From: Mediterranea massiliensis | GTDB taxonomy: Bacteria > Bacteroidota > Bacteroidia > Bacteroidales > Bacteroidaceae | Length of the DNA: 64,000 nucleotides | Direction of reading: 5' to 3' | Assembly (NCBI GenBank): GCA_015060685.1 | Contig: SUXZ01000015.1 | Span: 1 to 64,000 of the forward strand | In this document: positions 53,072 to 62,327 of the stretch, in pieces | Layout: every line of letters starts with the position of its first letter | How positions within the stretch are numbered: position 1 is the first letter of the stretch | The notes under the pieces: generated by a model | Seen by the model: the letters and a program-made list of their open reading frames with translations, nothing else | Databases searched by the model: none | What the model was told of the DNA's origin: nothing | Made by a program: the position numbers and the translations under genes

Positions 53072-54634
53072 ATGAAACAAACAGTAAAAAACATCTTGGG
53101 CGTCACGGCTATCGGCCTGTTCAGTGCCGGTGTAGCAGGTTTTACAACCTATAAGGTATTGAATGCAGAACGCCCCGTCGAAGTGGAATCGAACGAATTT
53201 ACAGAGATTTTCCAACCAAACGATAATTGTATGAGGTTGGCGGCATACAGTGCTACCGATGCCCAACCCGTAGATTTGACGGCGGCCGCCGAAAGCTCGG
53301 TGAATGCCGTGGTACACATCCGCGCAACACAATCGTCGAAAGTGCAGGAGGTGGAAGTGCGTGACCCCTTTGCCGACATCTTCGGCGACTTCTTCGGCTA
53401 TCGCGGACAAGGCGGTACGCAACGCCGACAAGTACAGACACCCGAACGTCGTGGATATGGCTCGGGCGTCATCATCTCGAAAGATGGTTACATTGTTACC
53501 AATAACCACGTGGTAGAGGGTGCCGACGAAATTACCGTGAAGCTGAACGACGACCGCGAATTGCAAGGACGCATCATCGGTACCGATGCCGAAACCGACT
53601 TGGCTTTAGTAAAGATTGAAGGCGATAACTTCCCAACTATCCCTGTTGGCGATTCAGATGCTTTGAAGATTGGCGAATGGGTGCTTGCTGTAGGTAACCC
53701 CTTCAACCTGAACTCTACCGTAACAGCCGGTATCGTTAGTGCCAAGGCACGTGCCATTGGTTCGCAAACAGCCAACGGACAAGCCGCTACCATCCAGTCG
53801 TTTATCCAAACCGATGCCGCTATCAATAGCGGTAATAGTGGTGGCGCGTTGGTAAATGCACGTGGCGAGTTGGTAGGTATCAATGCCATGCTTTACTCGC
53901 CAACCGGTGCCTACTCGGGCTACGGCTTTGCTATTCCTACTTCTATTATGAAGAAGGTGGTAACCGACTTGAAAGAACATGGCGTGGTGCAACGTGCTAA
54001 GTTGCATATCGAAATTGATGAAATCGTTACCGATTTGCAGGCCGACGAAGAGAGAACAGCCAAGATGAAACAACGTGCCGAAGAGTTGGATGTAACCGAG
54101 GGTGTGTTTGTAAAAAAAGTACTGGAAGGTGGTTCATCAGAAGGTATCTTGGAAGTGAATGACGTAATCATTGGCTTGAACAACAAGAAGATTCACCGCA
54201 TTGCCGACTTGCAAGAGGCGTTGCAACAATACCGCCCCGGCGATAAGGTGCAAGTGAAGATTGTACGCGATAAGAAACAACAAACCGTTACCGTTGAGTT
54301 GAAGAACGAACAAGGCACCACCAAGGTAGTGAAGAATGCCGATATGGAAATCTTGGGCGCCGCCTTCAAGCCTATCTCTAATGATACCAAGCGTCAACTC
54401 CGTCTGAACTACGGCTTGCAAGTAACCGGTGTGACCGAAGGCAAGATGTCGGAAGCAGGCATCCGCAAGGGATTCATCATCCTGAAAGCCAACGGCCAGC
54501 TGATGAAGAGCGAAGACGACCTGAAGAAGGTGTTCGAAACAGCGGTGAAGTCGCCCGATCAAGTGCTCTTCCTCTCGGGTATCTTCCCATCGGGCAAGCG
54601 CGGAAACTTTGCGGTTGACCTCTCACAAGAATAA
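53072..54634 (+). CDS. Do/HtrA-family periplasmic serine protease
   Basis: An envelope quality-control protease of about 520 residues. It has an N-terminal membrane or signal segment (10-27), a trypsin-like domain with catalytic His146 (TNNHVV), Asp176 (DLALVK) and Ser256 (GNSGG), then two PDZ domains (about 275-380 and 410-515). The ATG at 53072 is preferred over an upstream TTG at 53063. The 220-bp upstream region has no clear TAnnTTTG promoter, which may mean control by an alternative sigma factor. A strong terminator follows. Confidence 0.93.
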   Translation: MKQTVKNILGVTAIGLFSAGVAGFTTYKVLNAERPVEVESNEFTEIFQPNDNCMRLAAYSATDAQPVDLTAAAESSVNAVVHIRATQSSKVQEVEVRDPFADIFGDFFGYRGQGGTQRRQVQTPERRGYGSGVIISKDGYIVTNNHVVEGADEITVKLNDDRELQGRIIGTDAETDLALVKIEGDNFPTIPVGDSDALKIGEWVLAVGNPFNLNSTVTAGIVSAKARAIGSQTANGQAATIQSFIQTDAAINSGNSGGALVNARGELVGINAMLYSPTGAYSGYGFAIPTSIMKKVVTDLKEHGVVQRAKLHIEIDEIVTDLQADEERTAKMKQRAEELDVTEGVFVKKVLEGGSSEGILEVNDVIIGLNNKKIHRIADLQEALQQYRPGDKVQVKIVRDKKQQTVTVELKNEQGTTKVVKNADMEILGAAFKPISNDTKRQLRLNYGLQVTGVTEGKMSEAGIRKGFIILKANGQLMKSEDDLKKVFETAVKSPDQVLFLSGIFPSGKRGNFAVDLSQE

Positions 54635-54654
54635 ATCAACCAGTCTGAATAACG

Positions 54655-54692
54655 AAAAGATGCCGGCATTTATTTGTCGGCATCTTTTTTTA
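54655..54692 (+). terminator. Terminator of the HtrA gene
   Basis: An 11-pair stem (AAAAGATGCCG/CGGCATCTTTT) with a 12-nt loop continues into a run of T and ends about 55 nt after the stop. Confidence 0.8.
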
Positions 54693-54695
54693 TCC

Positions 54696-54703
54696 TACAT
54701 TTG
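54696..54703 (+). promoter_or_regulatory. -7 promoter box for the SDR gene
   Basis: TACATTTG matches TAnnTTTG exactly. It lies only 8 bp before the first in-frame ATG (54711), so transcription should begin at about that ATG. Confidence 0.5.
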
Positions 54704-54722
54704 TGCAAAAATGGATTTACAC

Positions 54723-55448
54723 ATGAAACAGGCAGTTATCGTAGGTGCCACATCGGGCATCGGACGCGAAGTGGCCAAGCTGTTGCTGGCCGAAGGTTGG
54801 AAGATTGGTGCGGCGGGCCGCCGCAGGGAAGAGTTGGAAAGTTTGAAGGCCATGGCGCCCGACAAGGTGGAGATTCAGCCGCTGGACGTGACAAGCGAGG
54901 AGGCACCACAACTTCTGCAACAACTCATCGACAAGTTGGGCGGAATGGACCTCTATTTCCATAGTTCGGGCATCGGCTTTCAGAATCCTTCGTTGGATGT
55001 GGAGGTGGAGATGCGCACCGTGAAGACCAACGGCGACGGCTTTGTGTGCATGGTAACCGCCGCTTTTCATTACTTCAAGCAGACCGGTAGAGAGGGTCAT
55101 ATAGCCGCGATAAGCTCCATCGCCGGTACAAGAGGGTTGGGCATCGCCTCGGCCTACTCGGCCACCAAAGCCTTTCAGAATACCTATTTGCAATGCCTTA
55201 CGCAGTTGGCACGCATGCAACACCTGTCCATCCGCTTTACCGATATTCGTCCGGGTTTTGTGCGCACTGCCTTGCTGAAGGATGGTAGCTACCCCATGCA
55301 ACTGACACCCGAATACACGGCACGCAAGATTGTGAGTGCCTTGAAACGAGGCAAGCGCATAGCCATCATCGATTGGAAATACCGCATCTTAGTGGGCTTC
55401 TGGCGGCTTATCCCCCGTTGGCTTTGGGAGCGTCTGCCCGTAAAGTAG
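54723..55448 (+). CDS. Short-chain dehydrogenase/reductase
   Basis: A 241-residue NAD(P)-dependent oxidoreductase with GATSGIGR (about 7-14), the catalytic Ser in AAISSIAGTRG, and YSATK (Tyr/Lys pair). A C-terminal hydrophobic and basic stretch (ILVGFWRLIPRWLWERL) may associate with the membrane. The ATG at 54711 would lie at the predicted transcription start, so 54723 was chosen; the earlier codon would make a leaderless mRNA. Confidence 0.88.
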   Translation: MKQAVIVGATSGIGREVAKLLLAEGWKIGAAGRRREELESLKAMAPDKVEIQPLDVTSEEAPQLLQQLIDKLGGMDLYFHSSGIGFQNPSLDVEVEMRTVKTNGDGFVCMVTAAFHYFKQTGREGHIAAISSIAGTRGLGIASAYSATKAFQNTYLQCLTQLARMQHLSIRFTDIRPGFVRTALLKDGSYPMQLTPEYTARKIVSALKRGKRIAIIDWKYRILVGFWRLIPRWLWERLPVK

Positions 55449-55454
55449 GGGCAC

Positions 55455-55937
55455 TTATTCCATGGTAGCAGCCGAGAACGATAGCGGTAGCAAGTCGCCT
55501 ACATGCTGCAATTCGTAGATGCCGTGGTTGCCGTAAAGCAAGATACGCATGGCACCTCCGAAGCGCGCTTGCGTTTCCAGCATCACCTGTCGGCAGGCAC
55601 CGCAAGGAGGGATGGGCTCATCGAGTAGTTCGCCCCGTTCGTTGCGAGCGGCAACAGCCAGTGTCTTCACCGCCTGGTCGGGATATTGTGAGTTGGCATA
55701 GAAAAGCGTGGTGCGTTCTGCACATATCCCCGAAGGGTAGGCAGCATTCTCTTGATTCGTGCCGGTAACGATGGTGCCGTTGGCCAGTCGGGCAGCCGCA
55801 CCTACCGAAAACTTGGAGTAGGGAGCATAGCTACGTTGGGTGGCTTCGATGGCCGATTGAATCAGTTGTTGGTCGTCGGCACACAATTCGTCGAGTGCAT
55901 AAATGGTGATAGGGATGTGTATCTCCTTGTTTTGCAT
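55455..55937 (-). CDS. cdd: Cytidine deaminase
   Basis: A cytoplasmic zinc enzyme that deaminates cytidine and deoxycytidine in pyrimidine salvage. The 160 residues carry the zinc motifs CAERTTLFYA (Cys, with catalytic Glu) and PCGACRQV (two Cys), as in tetrameric CDAs. YAPYSKFSVGAA is the conserved substrate segment. The -7 box TATCTTTG on the minus strand is at 55973-55980. Confidence 0.94.
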   Translation of the reverse strand: MQNKEIHIPITIYALDELCADDQQLIQSAIEATQRSYAPYSKFSVGAAARLANGTIVTGTNQENAAYPSGICAERTTLFYANSQYPDQAVKTLAVAARNERGELLDEPIPPCGACRQVMLETQARFGGAMRILLYGNHGIYELQHVGDLLPLSFSAATME

Positions 55938-55972
55938 AGGGCTAATCTTTCAATTAAACTACAATAATGCAA

Positions 55973-55980
55973 CAAAGATA
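55973..55980 (-). promoter_or_regulatory. -7 promoter box for cdd
   Basis: An exact TAnnTTTG match on the minus strand (TATCTTTG), 36 bp before the ATG at 55937. Confidence 0.5.
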
Positions 55981-56042
55981 GCGAAGAGGTTGGATATATC
56001 AAATCTTTTGTGCACTTTTGTAGGCAATTAACATCCTGTCTT

Positions 56043-56960
56043 ATGAATAAATTGCGAATACTTCCGATACTTCTACTCTGTTTTATTGTCCAAACCTTGT
56101 CGGCTCAACGCCGCAACTCGGCTTATCAGGCCTACATCAAAGAGTATGCCGACTTGGCTGTAGAACAGATGAAGAAACACAAAATACCTGCAAGCATCAC
56201 CCTGGCACAAGGTCTCTTGGAGAGTGGGGCAGGGCGTAGCTCGTTGGCAAGAAAAAGCAACAATCACTTTGGCATCAAGTGTCATAGCGATTGGCGTGGA
56301 AAGAAAACCTACCACGACGACGATGCACCCAAGGAGTGCTTCCGTGTGTATAGTTCGGTGAAGGATTCGTATGACGACCATTCGCAATTCCTGAAGCGGG
56401 GTGCCCGCTATGCCTTCCTTTTCGAGTTGAAAATAACCGACTATAAAGGCTGGGCGCGCGGCTTGAAGAAGGCAGGATATGCCACCGACCGCTCGTATGC
56501 CAACCGTCTGATAACCATCATCGAGGATTATGAGTTATATAAGTACGACAACCAAGGCATGAGCAAGCGCGAGGCACGCCGATGGGAGAAAGAACTGAAG
56601 AAGAAACCTTGGCTGGCCAACCCGCATCAGGTCTATATTGCCAACGGCCTGGCATACGTCGTAGCCCGCGATGGCGATACTTTCCAGTTGCTTGGCGGCG
56701 AGTTTGGCCTCAAATGGAAGAAACTGGTGCGCTACAACGACCTGCATCAGGATTACACCCTTGAAGAGGGCGATATTGTTTACTTGAAACAGAAGAATAA
56801 GAAGGCTTCGAAAGCCTACGAAACCTATGTGGTGCGCGACGGAGATTCCATGCACAGCATTGCACAGAAGTTTGGCATCAGGTTAAGCAATTTATACAAA
56901 ATGAACAAGAAAAACGGCGAATATGTGCCCGAAGTAGGCGATGAATTGAGATTAAGATGA
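56043..56960 (+). CDS. Glucosaminidase-domain protein with C-terminal LysM
   Basis: The 305-residue secreted protein has a signal peptide ending LSAQ. A mannosyl-glycoprotein endo-beta-N-acetylglucosaminidase/FlgJ-type domain (about 35-165, ITLAQGLLESGAGRSSLARKSNNHFGIKCH) is expected to cut peptidoglycan glycan strands, with Glu in LLESG as general acid. Two LysM-like segments bind murein (about 205-250 and 262-305). The ATG at 56043 gives a proper signal peptide. Confidence 0.9.
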   Translation: MNKLRILPILLLCFIVQTLSAQRRNSAYQAYIKEYADLAVEQMKKHKIPASITLAQGLLESGAGRSSLARKSNNHFGIKCHSDWRGKKTYHDDDAPKECFRVYSSVKDSYDDHSQFLKRGARYAFLFELKITDYKGWARGLKKAGYATDRSYANRLITIIEDYELYKYDNQGMSKREARRWEKELKKKPWLANPHQVYIANGLAYVVARDGDTFQLLGGEFGLKWKKLVRYNDLHQDYTLEEGDIVYLKQKNKKASKAYETYVVRDGDSMHSIAQKFGIRLSNLYKMNKKNGEYVPEVGDELRLR

Positions 56961-57012
56961 TACTATTTTAAGAAGAAATGATTAATTTTTCTTTTTTATA
57001 ACATTTTTTTTG

Positions 57013-57020
57013 TATATTTG
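57013..57020 (+). promoter_or_regulatory. -7 promoter box for the sensor kinase gene
   Basis: TATATTTG matches TAnnTTTG exactly, 30 bp before the ATG at 57051. A frame starting at 57018 would overlap it. Confidence 0.55.
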
Positions 57021-57050
57021 TCGGCAAAATCCTTTTTACGAATCTATATT

Positions 57051-59648
57051 ATGAAGAAAATTCTACCGCTAATAATGATATTCCTGTTTTGTGGATGGCT
57101 ACAAGATAGTTATGCGCAAGACGACAACCAGAAGATACTCTTTATCCATTCCTATTCGGAAAATGCCAATTGTCACAACGATTTGGAAGAGGCTTTACGC
57201 CGTGGCCTGACCGATATGGCCGTCAGTGCGGATGTCTATACCGAGCATTTGAATGCCGAAAGCCTGTTCTTCAGTGAAGAGTGCGAAGTGATGCGCGAAA
57301 TCTGTGAACGCGCCCGCCAAAGAGGAGTGGATGCAATAGTTACCGTCAGCGACGAGGCCTTCTTTACGCTGATGAATTGCGGCGACTCGCTTGGCTATCA
57401 ACTGCCGGTAGTGGTGTCGGCCGTTAAATATCCTCCTACCGACCTGTTTGCAATGAACGAAAACGTATGTGGCATCACTACACAGGTGGACATGCTGCCG
57501 ATGCTCGAAGAGGCTGCCCGCATTTTCCCCGACCGCAAGAACTTTATCTGCATCTCCGATAGCAGCCAGTTGGGTGTAAAGGGTGGGGAATTCTTCTTGC
57601 GTGCAACCAAGCAGTTCGAGAAAGAGAACAAAGGATATACCTTTAGCACATACAACCTGCAAACCATTCAGACAAACGAGATTATCCGTAGCGTGTGCTA
57701 TCCGGAAAATGCGCAAGGCAAAGTGTTGTTTGTTCCCAAGTGGACACACTTCCTGTCGTTTATCGGACGAAACTCGAAAGCTCCTGTATTTGCCTGCGAG
57801 CAGTTGGCTATCTGCAACGGCGTGTTGGCCGCTTATGATGCAGAGTATTACGATATTGTGGCCGAGGCAGGCCGTTTTGTAGGACGCATCTTCCGTGGCG
57901 TATCCCCCAAGGTGTTGGGTGTGGTGAACATGGAAAGCATCATGTTGTACGACAAGAAACAACTGAACTATTTCGGCATCAAAGAATCGAATTTGGGTGG
58001 TGCAAGCAAAGTGATAAACCAAACCTTCTACGAGCAGAATGCCGTGTTGCTTTGGATGGCAGTAGCAGTTGTGATGGTGTTGATGACGTTGCTGGTGATT
58101 TGGTTATATCGCCTGAACAAGAAAGAGACAAGCAAGCGCATCGAGGCACAAACACGCCTTAGCCTGCAACAACAATTGATTGAACAGCGAAACGAGTTCA
58201 ACAATATCTTCTCGTCTATCCACGACGGTTTGATAACCTACGACCCGGGCTTGCACATCGGTTACATCAACCGCTCGTTGCTGAAGATGCTGGGCTTGCC
58301 TACCAACTTATCGGAGAAGAACTATAAGGGTAAGATTGCCGGCTCTATCTTCCACATCTTCAAGGATGGCGAAAACATCCTGGACGACTTGCTGTGCAAG
58401 GTGTGTGTCGAGCAGAAACGTGTGGTTATCCCGTTGAACTCGTTCATGCAGGAAAACCATAGCGGTAAGTATTTCCCTGTGTCGGGCGAAGTAATTCCTA
58501 TCATCAGCGAAAACAAAATGGTGGGTGTGGCCATTGTATGTAGAAACATTGGCGAAGAGGAGTTGATGAAACGCTCGTTCGACCTGGCCATCGAAGAGAG
58601 TGCCATCTATCCGTGGCAGTACGATACCAACCTGAATACCTTCCACTTCCCTAAAGGCTTGTTGCAAAGCTTCGATACCGATGTGAAGGGTGCCGAAATC
58701 ACCCGCGAGGCATGGGAATCGTTGGTTTATCCCGAAGACTTGACGCACATCCGTCGTCGTTTCGACCGTCTGTTGAAGGGGCACGAAATGAACCTGCGCA
58801 TCAGTTTCCGTATGCGCGACTTCGACGGCGTGTATCGTTGGTGGGAGTATCGCTCTACTACATTCGACGGCTTGCAATCCGACAGACCATACATGATTTT
58901 GGGTGTATGTCAAAGTATCCAACGATATAAGGACACCGAAGCCGAGCTGATTGCCGCACGCGAAAAGGCTGAACAAGCCGATAAGCTGAAGTCGGCCTTC
59001 TTGGCCAACATGAGCCACGAAATCCGTACGCCGCTCAACGCCATCGTGGGTTTCTCCGATTTGCTGAAGAACATCGATGCCTTCTCGAAAGAGGATGTGC
59101 AGCAGTTTGTCGATACCATCAACATCAACTGTTCGTTGCTGTTGGCATTGGTAAACGACGTGCTCGACCTGTCGCGCATCGAAGCAGGCACCATGGAGTT
59201 CAAGTTCACCGATTACGATTTGAACGGCATCATGCGCGAGGTGTACGAATCGCAACGCCTCAGCATGCCCGAAGAGGTGGAACTTCGCTTGCAAATGCCC
59301 GAAGATACCAGCCTGATAATGAAGACCGATGTGGTGAGATTGAAGCAGGTAATCAATAACCTGATCAACAACGCCAAGAAGTTTACCACACAGGGCTATA
59401 TCAGCATCGGTTACGAAAAGAAGACAATCGGCTTTGTAGAACTGTTTGTAGAAGATACCGGTAAGGGTATGAGCCAGGAAGCATTGGAGCACATCTTCGA
59501 ACGCTTCTATAAGGTGGATAGCTTTACACAGGGTGCAGGCTTGGGCTTGAGTATCTGCCAGACATTTGTCGACCGCATGTCGGGTACGATAAGCGTAACT
59601 TCGGAGGTAGGAAAGGGTACCCGCTTTGTAGTGAAACTTCCGATATAA
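57051..59648 (+). CDS. Sensor histidine kinase with periplasmic ABC-substrate-binding-like domain
   Basis: The 865-residue membrane kinase has a signal or TM segment (1-22) and a periplasmic ABC-type binding-protein-like domain (about 27-315, ILFIHSYSENANCHNDLEEAL). A TM helix (about 333-352) and two PAS domains (about 380-490 and 500-620) follow. The HisKA box MSHEIRTPLNAIVGFSDLL is near 650, then HATPase (NNLINNAKKFT, GKGMS, GAGLGLSIC). There is no receiver domain and no adjacent response regulator, so it is an orphan kinase. Its ligand is unknown. Confidence 0.9.
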   Translation: MKKILPLIMIFLFCGWLQDSYAQDDNQKILFIHSYSENANCHNDLEEALRRGLTDMAVSADVYTEHLNAESLFFSEECEVMREICERARQRGVDAIVTVSDEAFFTLMNCGDSLGYQLPVVVSAVKYPPTDLFAMNENVCGITTQVDMLPMLEEAARIFPDRKNFICISDSSQLGVKGGEFFLRATKQFEKENKGYTFSTYNLQTIQTNEIIRSVCYPENAQGKVLFVPKWTHFLSFIGRNSKAPVFACEQLAICNGVLAAYDAEYYDIVAEAGRFVGRIFRGVSPKVLGVVNMESIMLYDKKQLNYFGIKESNLGGASKVINQTFYEQNAVLLWMAVAVVMVLMTLLVIWLYRLNKKETSKRIEAQTRLSLQQQLIEQRNEFNNIFSSIHDGLITYDPGLHIGYINRSLLKMLGLPTNLSEKNYKGKIAGSIFHIFKDGENILDDLLCKVCVEQKRVVIPLNSFMQENHSGKYFPVSGEVIPIISENKMVGVAIVCRNIGEEELMKRSFDLAIEESAIYPWQYDTNLNTFHFPKGLLQSFDTDVKGAEITREAWESLVYPEDLTHIRRRFDRLLKGHEMNLRISFRMRDFDGVYRWWEYRSTTFDGLQSDRPYMILGVCQSIQRYKDTEAELIAAREKAEQADKLKSAFLANMSHEIRTPLNAIVGFSDLLKNIDAFSKEDVQQFVDTININCSLLLALVNDVLDLSRIEAGTMEFKFTDYDLNGIMREVYESQRLSMPEEVELRLQMPEDTSLIMKTDVVRLKQVINNLINNAKKFTTQGYISIGYEKKTIGFVELFVEDTGKGMSQEALEHIFERFYKVDSFTQGAGLGLSICQTFVDRMSGTISVTSEVGKGTRFVVKLPI

Positions 59649-59705
59649 GTTTGGCTTTGTGCGGAAATATTCTCCAAACAGATTTAGAGTGAAGGAAAAA
59701 TAGTG

Positions 59706-59713
59706 TATCTTTG
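59706..59713 (+). promoter_or_regulatory. -7 promoter box for the aminotransferase gene
   Basis: TATCTTTG matches TAnnTTTG exactly, 53 bp before the ATG at 59766. Confidence 0.5.
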
Positions 59714-59765
59714 CAACTTCATTATAAATAAGGATACAATTACAAATTAATAGTTAATAAAGTAA

Positions 59766-60965
59766 ATGCCTAAGATATCGATTCGCGGTACAGAAATGCC
59801 CGCATCTCCCATCCGGAAATTGGCTCCCTTGGCCGAAGCTGCCAAGCAACGCGGAGTGCATGTTTTTCATCTGAATATCGGTCAGCCCGACCTCCCCACA
59901 CCTCAAGTGGCCATCGATGCCATTCGCAACATAGACAGAAGTGTGCTGGAGTATAGCCCCAGTGCCGGCTATCGCAGCTATCGCGAGAAGTTGGTGGGCT
60001 ATTACGACAAGTTCAACATCAAGCTCACGGCCGACGATATCATCATTACATCGGGTGGTTCGGAGGCGGTGTTGTTCTCGTTCATGGCCTGTCTGAACCC
60101 TGGCGACGAGATTATCGTGCCCGAGCCGGCTTATGCCAACTACATGGCTTTCGCCATCTCGGCCGGTGCAAAGATTCGCACCATTGCCACTACCATCGAA
60201 GAGGGCTTTTCGTTGCCCAAGGTAGAGAAGTTCGAAGAGCTTATCAACGAACGCACACGCGCCATCCTGATTTGTAATCCCAATAACCCTACGGGCTATC
60301 TCTATACCCGTCGCGAGATGAACCAGATTCGCGATTTGGTGAAGAAGTACGACCTCTTCCTCTTCTCCGACGAAGTCTATCGCGAGTTTATCTACACCGG
60401 TTCGCCCTACATCTCGGCTTGCCACCTCGAAGGCATCGAGCAGAACGTGGTGCTGATCGACTCCGTTTCCAAGCGCTATTCGGAATGTGGTATCCGTATC
60501 GGTGCGTTGATTACGAAGAACAAGGAGATACGCGAGGCAGTGATGAAGTTCTGTCAGGCACGTCTCAGTCCGCCGCTCATCGGACAGATTGCTGCCGAGG
60601 CTGCGCTCGATGCCGGTGAAGACTACCTGCGTGACACCTACGACGAATACGTTGAGCGACGCAAGTGCCTGATAGACGGCTTGAACCGCATCCCCGGTGT
60701 CTATTCGCCCATACCGATGGGCGCCTTCTACACGGTGGCAAAGTTGCCGGTCGATGATTCCGACAAGTTCTGTGCATGGTGCTTGAGCGAGTTCGAGTAC
60801 GAAGGCCAGACGGTGTTCATGGCACCGGCATCCGGTTTCTACACCACGCCGGGCGCAGGGCGCAACGAAGTGCGCATAGCCTATGTGCTGAAGAAGGAAG
60901 ATTTGAACAGGGCATTGTTCGTATTGCAAAAAGCCATCGAAGCATATCCCGGTCGCACAATCTAA
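59766..60965 (+). CDS. Class I/II pyridoxal-phosphate aminotransferase
   Basis: A 399-residue cytoplasmic aminotransferase of the aspartate aminotransferase superfamily. PLP contacts are visible as NPNNPTGY (171-178), SDEVY with D202 and Y205, and the Schiff-base lysine K236 in DSVSKRYSECGIRIG; the substrate carboxylate Arg lies in NEVRIAY. It probably uses aspartate, aromatic or other amino acids; specificity cannot be read. The LolC/E-type permease gene follows after 85 bp. Confidence 0.92.
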   Translation: MPKISIRGTEMPASPIRKLAPLAEAAKQRGVHVFHLNIGQPDLPTPQVAIDAIRNIDRSVLEYSPSAGYRSYREKLVGYYDKFNIKLTADDIIITSGGSEAVLFSFMACLNPGDEIIVPEPAYANYMAFAISAGAKIRTIATTIEEGFSLPKVEKFEELINERTRAILICNPNNPTGYLYTRREMNQIRDLVKKYDLFLFSDEVYREFIYTGSPYISACHLEGIEQNVVLIDSVSKRYSECGIRIGALITKNKEIREAVMKFCQARLSPPLIGQIAAEAALDAGEDYLRDTYDEYVERRKCLIDGLNRIPGVYSPIPMGAFYTVAKLPVDDSDKFCAWCLSEFEYEGQTVFMAPASGFYTTPGAGRNEVRIAYVLKKEDLNRALFVLQKAIEAYPGRTI

Positions 60966-60989
60966 GATATCCGTTAGGCTTAAATTATA

Positions 60990-61044
60990 GAAGAATTTCT
61001 AATAAATTGTTTTATAATTTAGGCCTAAATTATTTTTAATTTAT
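60990..61044. repeat. AT-rich dispersed repeat, family B, copy 3, with 20-bp palindrome
   Basis: ATAATTTAGGCCTAAATTAT (61014-61033) is a perfect palindrome. Bases 61024-61044 are identical to 5388-5408. The preceding TTTCTAATAAATT also occurs at 23807. The element ends 6 bp before the permease start codon. Confidence 0.55.
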
Positions 61045-61050
61045 ACATCA

Positions 61051-62295
61051 ATGAATTTGCCATTATTCTTAGCGCGGCGCATGTATAGCGGCGACGAGGG
61101 CGAAAAGAAAGCCTCCCGTCCGGCCGTACTCATTGCAACCATCGGCATCGCCATCGGCTTGGCGGTGATGATTGTTTCGGTGGCAATCATTGTTGGCTTC
61201 AAACAGGAAATCCGTAACAAGATAGCCGGATTTGCCGGACATATCCAACTGACCAATCTTTACTTTTCCAACTCCTACGAAGCCCATCCCATCGTGGCCG
61301 ATGACGCGCTGTTGGATGCCATTGCCGGGGAGAGCGAAGTGGGTCATGTACAACGCTTTGCCACCAAAGTGGGGATGATTAAGACCGACGATGCCTTCCA
61401 AGGCATTGTGCTGAAGGGAGTGGGGCAGGAGTACGACCTCTCCTTTCTACAATCCTACCTTGTGGCGGGCGAAATTCCCCTTTTCAGCGATTCGTTGACC
61501 AGCAACAAGGTGCTGGTGTCGAAAACCATTGCCGACAGGATGAAACTGGCAGTGGGCGACAAGATTGATACCTATTTCATACAGGATAATGTGCGTGCGC
61601 GCAGGCTTACCGTTGCCGGCATCTATCAGACCAATTTCCTGGCCTTCGACAGCCAGTTTCTCATTACCGACCTGAACATGGTGGGCAAGCTGAACGGATG
61701 GGAGGCGCAACAAGTGGGTGGTGTGGAGATTCTGCTGGACGACTATAAGCAGCTCGATGCAGCAACCTTGACGCTTAGCAACGCCTTTCATCGCACGCAG
61801 GATGCCAATGGGCAACTGTTGTGTGTGCAGAGCGTAGAGCAGTTGAATCCTCAAATCTTCGGATGGCTCGATGTGCTCGATGTGAATATCTGGGTGATAT
61901 TGGTACTGATGCTTGGCATTTCGGGTTTCACCATGGTGTCGGGCTTGCTTATCATCATCATCGAGCGCACTTCCATGATAGGCATCCTGAAGTCGTTGGG
62001 CGCCAATAACACCACCATCCGTCATCAGTTCCTTTGGTTTGCTGTCTTCCTGGTGGGTAGGGGTATGCTTTGGGGCAACCTCATCGGCTTGGGCTTTTAT
62101 GCGCTTCAGCATTGGTTCAACCTCTTTCCGCTCGATCCCGAAAACTACTACATGGATAGTGTGCCCGTAGCCTTGAACATCGGCTACCTCTTGCTGCTGA
62201 ACATCGGTACCTTGATTGCCTCGGTGCTGATGCTGATAGTACCCTCATACCTCATTACACGCATCCATCCCGCCAACTCCATGCGTTACGAGTAG
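61051..62295 (+). CDS. LolC/LolE-type ABC transporter permease
   Basis: A 414-residue inner-membrane protein of the FtsX-like/MacB superfamily. One TM helix lies near 25-48, a large periplasmic domain spans about 50-270, then three TM helices end the chain. The conserved GxxxxxSGLxIIIIERTSMIGILKSLGA cytoplasmic loop region is present. It probably exports lipoproteins to the outer membrane with an ATPase (LolD) encoded elsewhere. It carries the family-typical N-terminal RRMYSG segment. Confidence 0.9.
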   Translation: MNLPLFLARRMYSGDEGEKKASRPAVLIATIGIAIGLAVMIVSVAIIVGFKQEIRNKIAGFAGHIQLTNLYFSNSYEAHPIVADDALLDAIAGESEVGHVQRFATKVGMIKTDDAFQGIVLKGVGQEYDLSFLQSYLVAGEIPLFSDSLTSNKVLVSKTIADRMKLAVGDKIDTYFIQDNVRARRLTVAGIYQTNFLAFDSQFLITDLNMVGKLNGWEAQQVGGVEILLDDYKQLDAATLTLSNAFHRTQDANGQLLCVQSVEQLNPQIFGWLDVLDVNIWVILVLMLGISGFTMVSGLLIIIIERTSMIGILKSLGANNTTIRHQFLWFAVFLVGRGMLWGNLIGLGFYALQHWFNLFPLDPENYYMDSVPVALNIGYLLLLNIGTLIASVLMLIVPSYLITRIHPANSMRYE

Positions 62296-62302
62296 AACAT
62301 AG

Positions 62303-62318
62303 CGTCTGTAAAGACGCG
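62303..62318. repeat. GCGTC/GACGC hairpin
   Basis: GCGTCTGTAAAGACGC lies in the 32-bp gap between convergent genes. It resembles 41495-41510 and may serve as a terminator stem without a T run. Confidence 0.35.
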
Positions 62319-62327
62319 AAAGGAGGA

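Noticed and set aside
58308..59492. 394-codon open frame antisense to the sensor kinase
   Set aside because: Opposite the HisKA/HATPase coding region whose motifs are clear; no independent support.
59754..60929. 391-codon open frame antisense to the aminotransferase
   Set aside because: Covers the same bases as an enzyme with all PLP motifs; treated as shadow.
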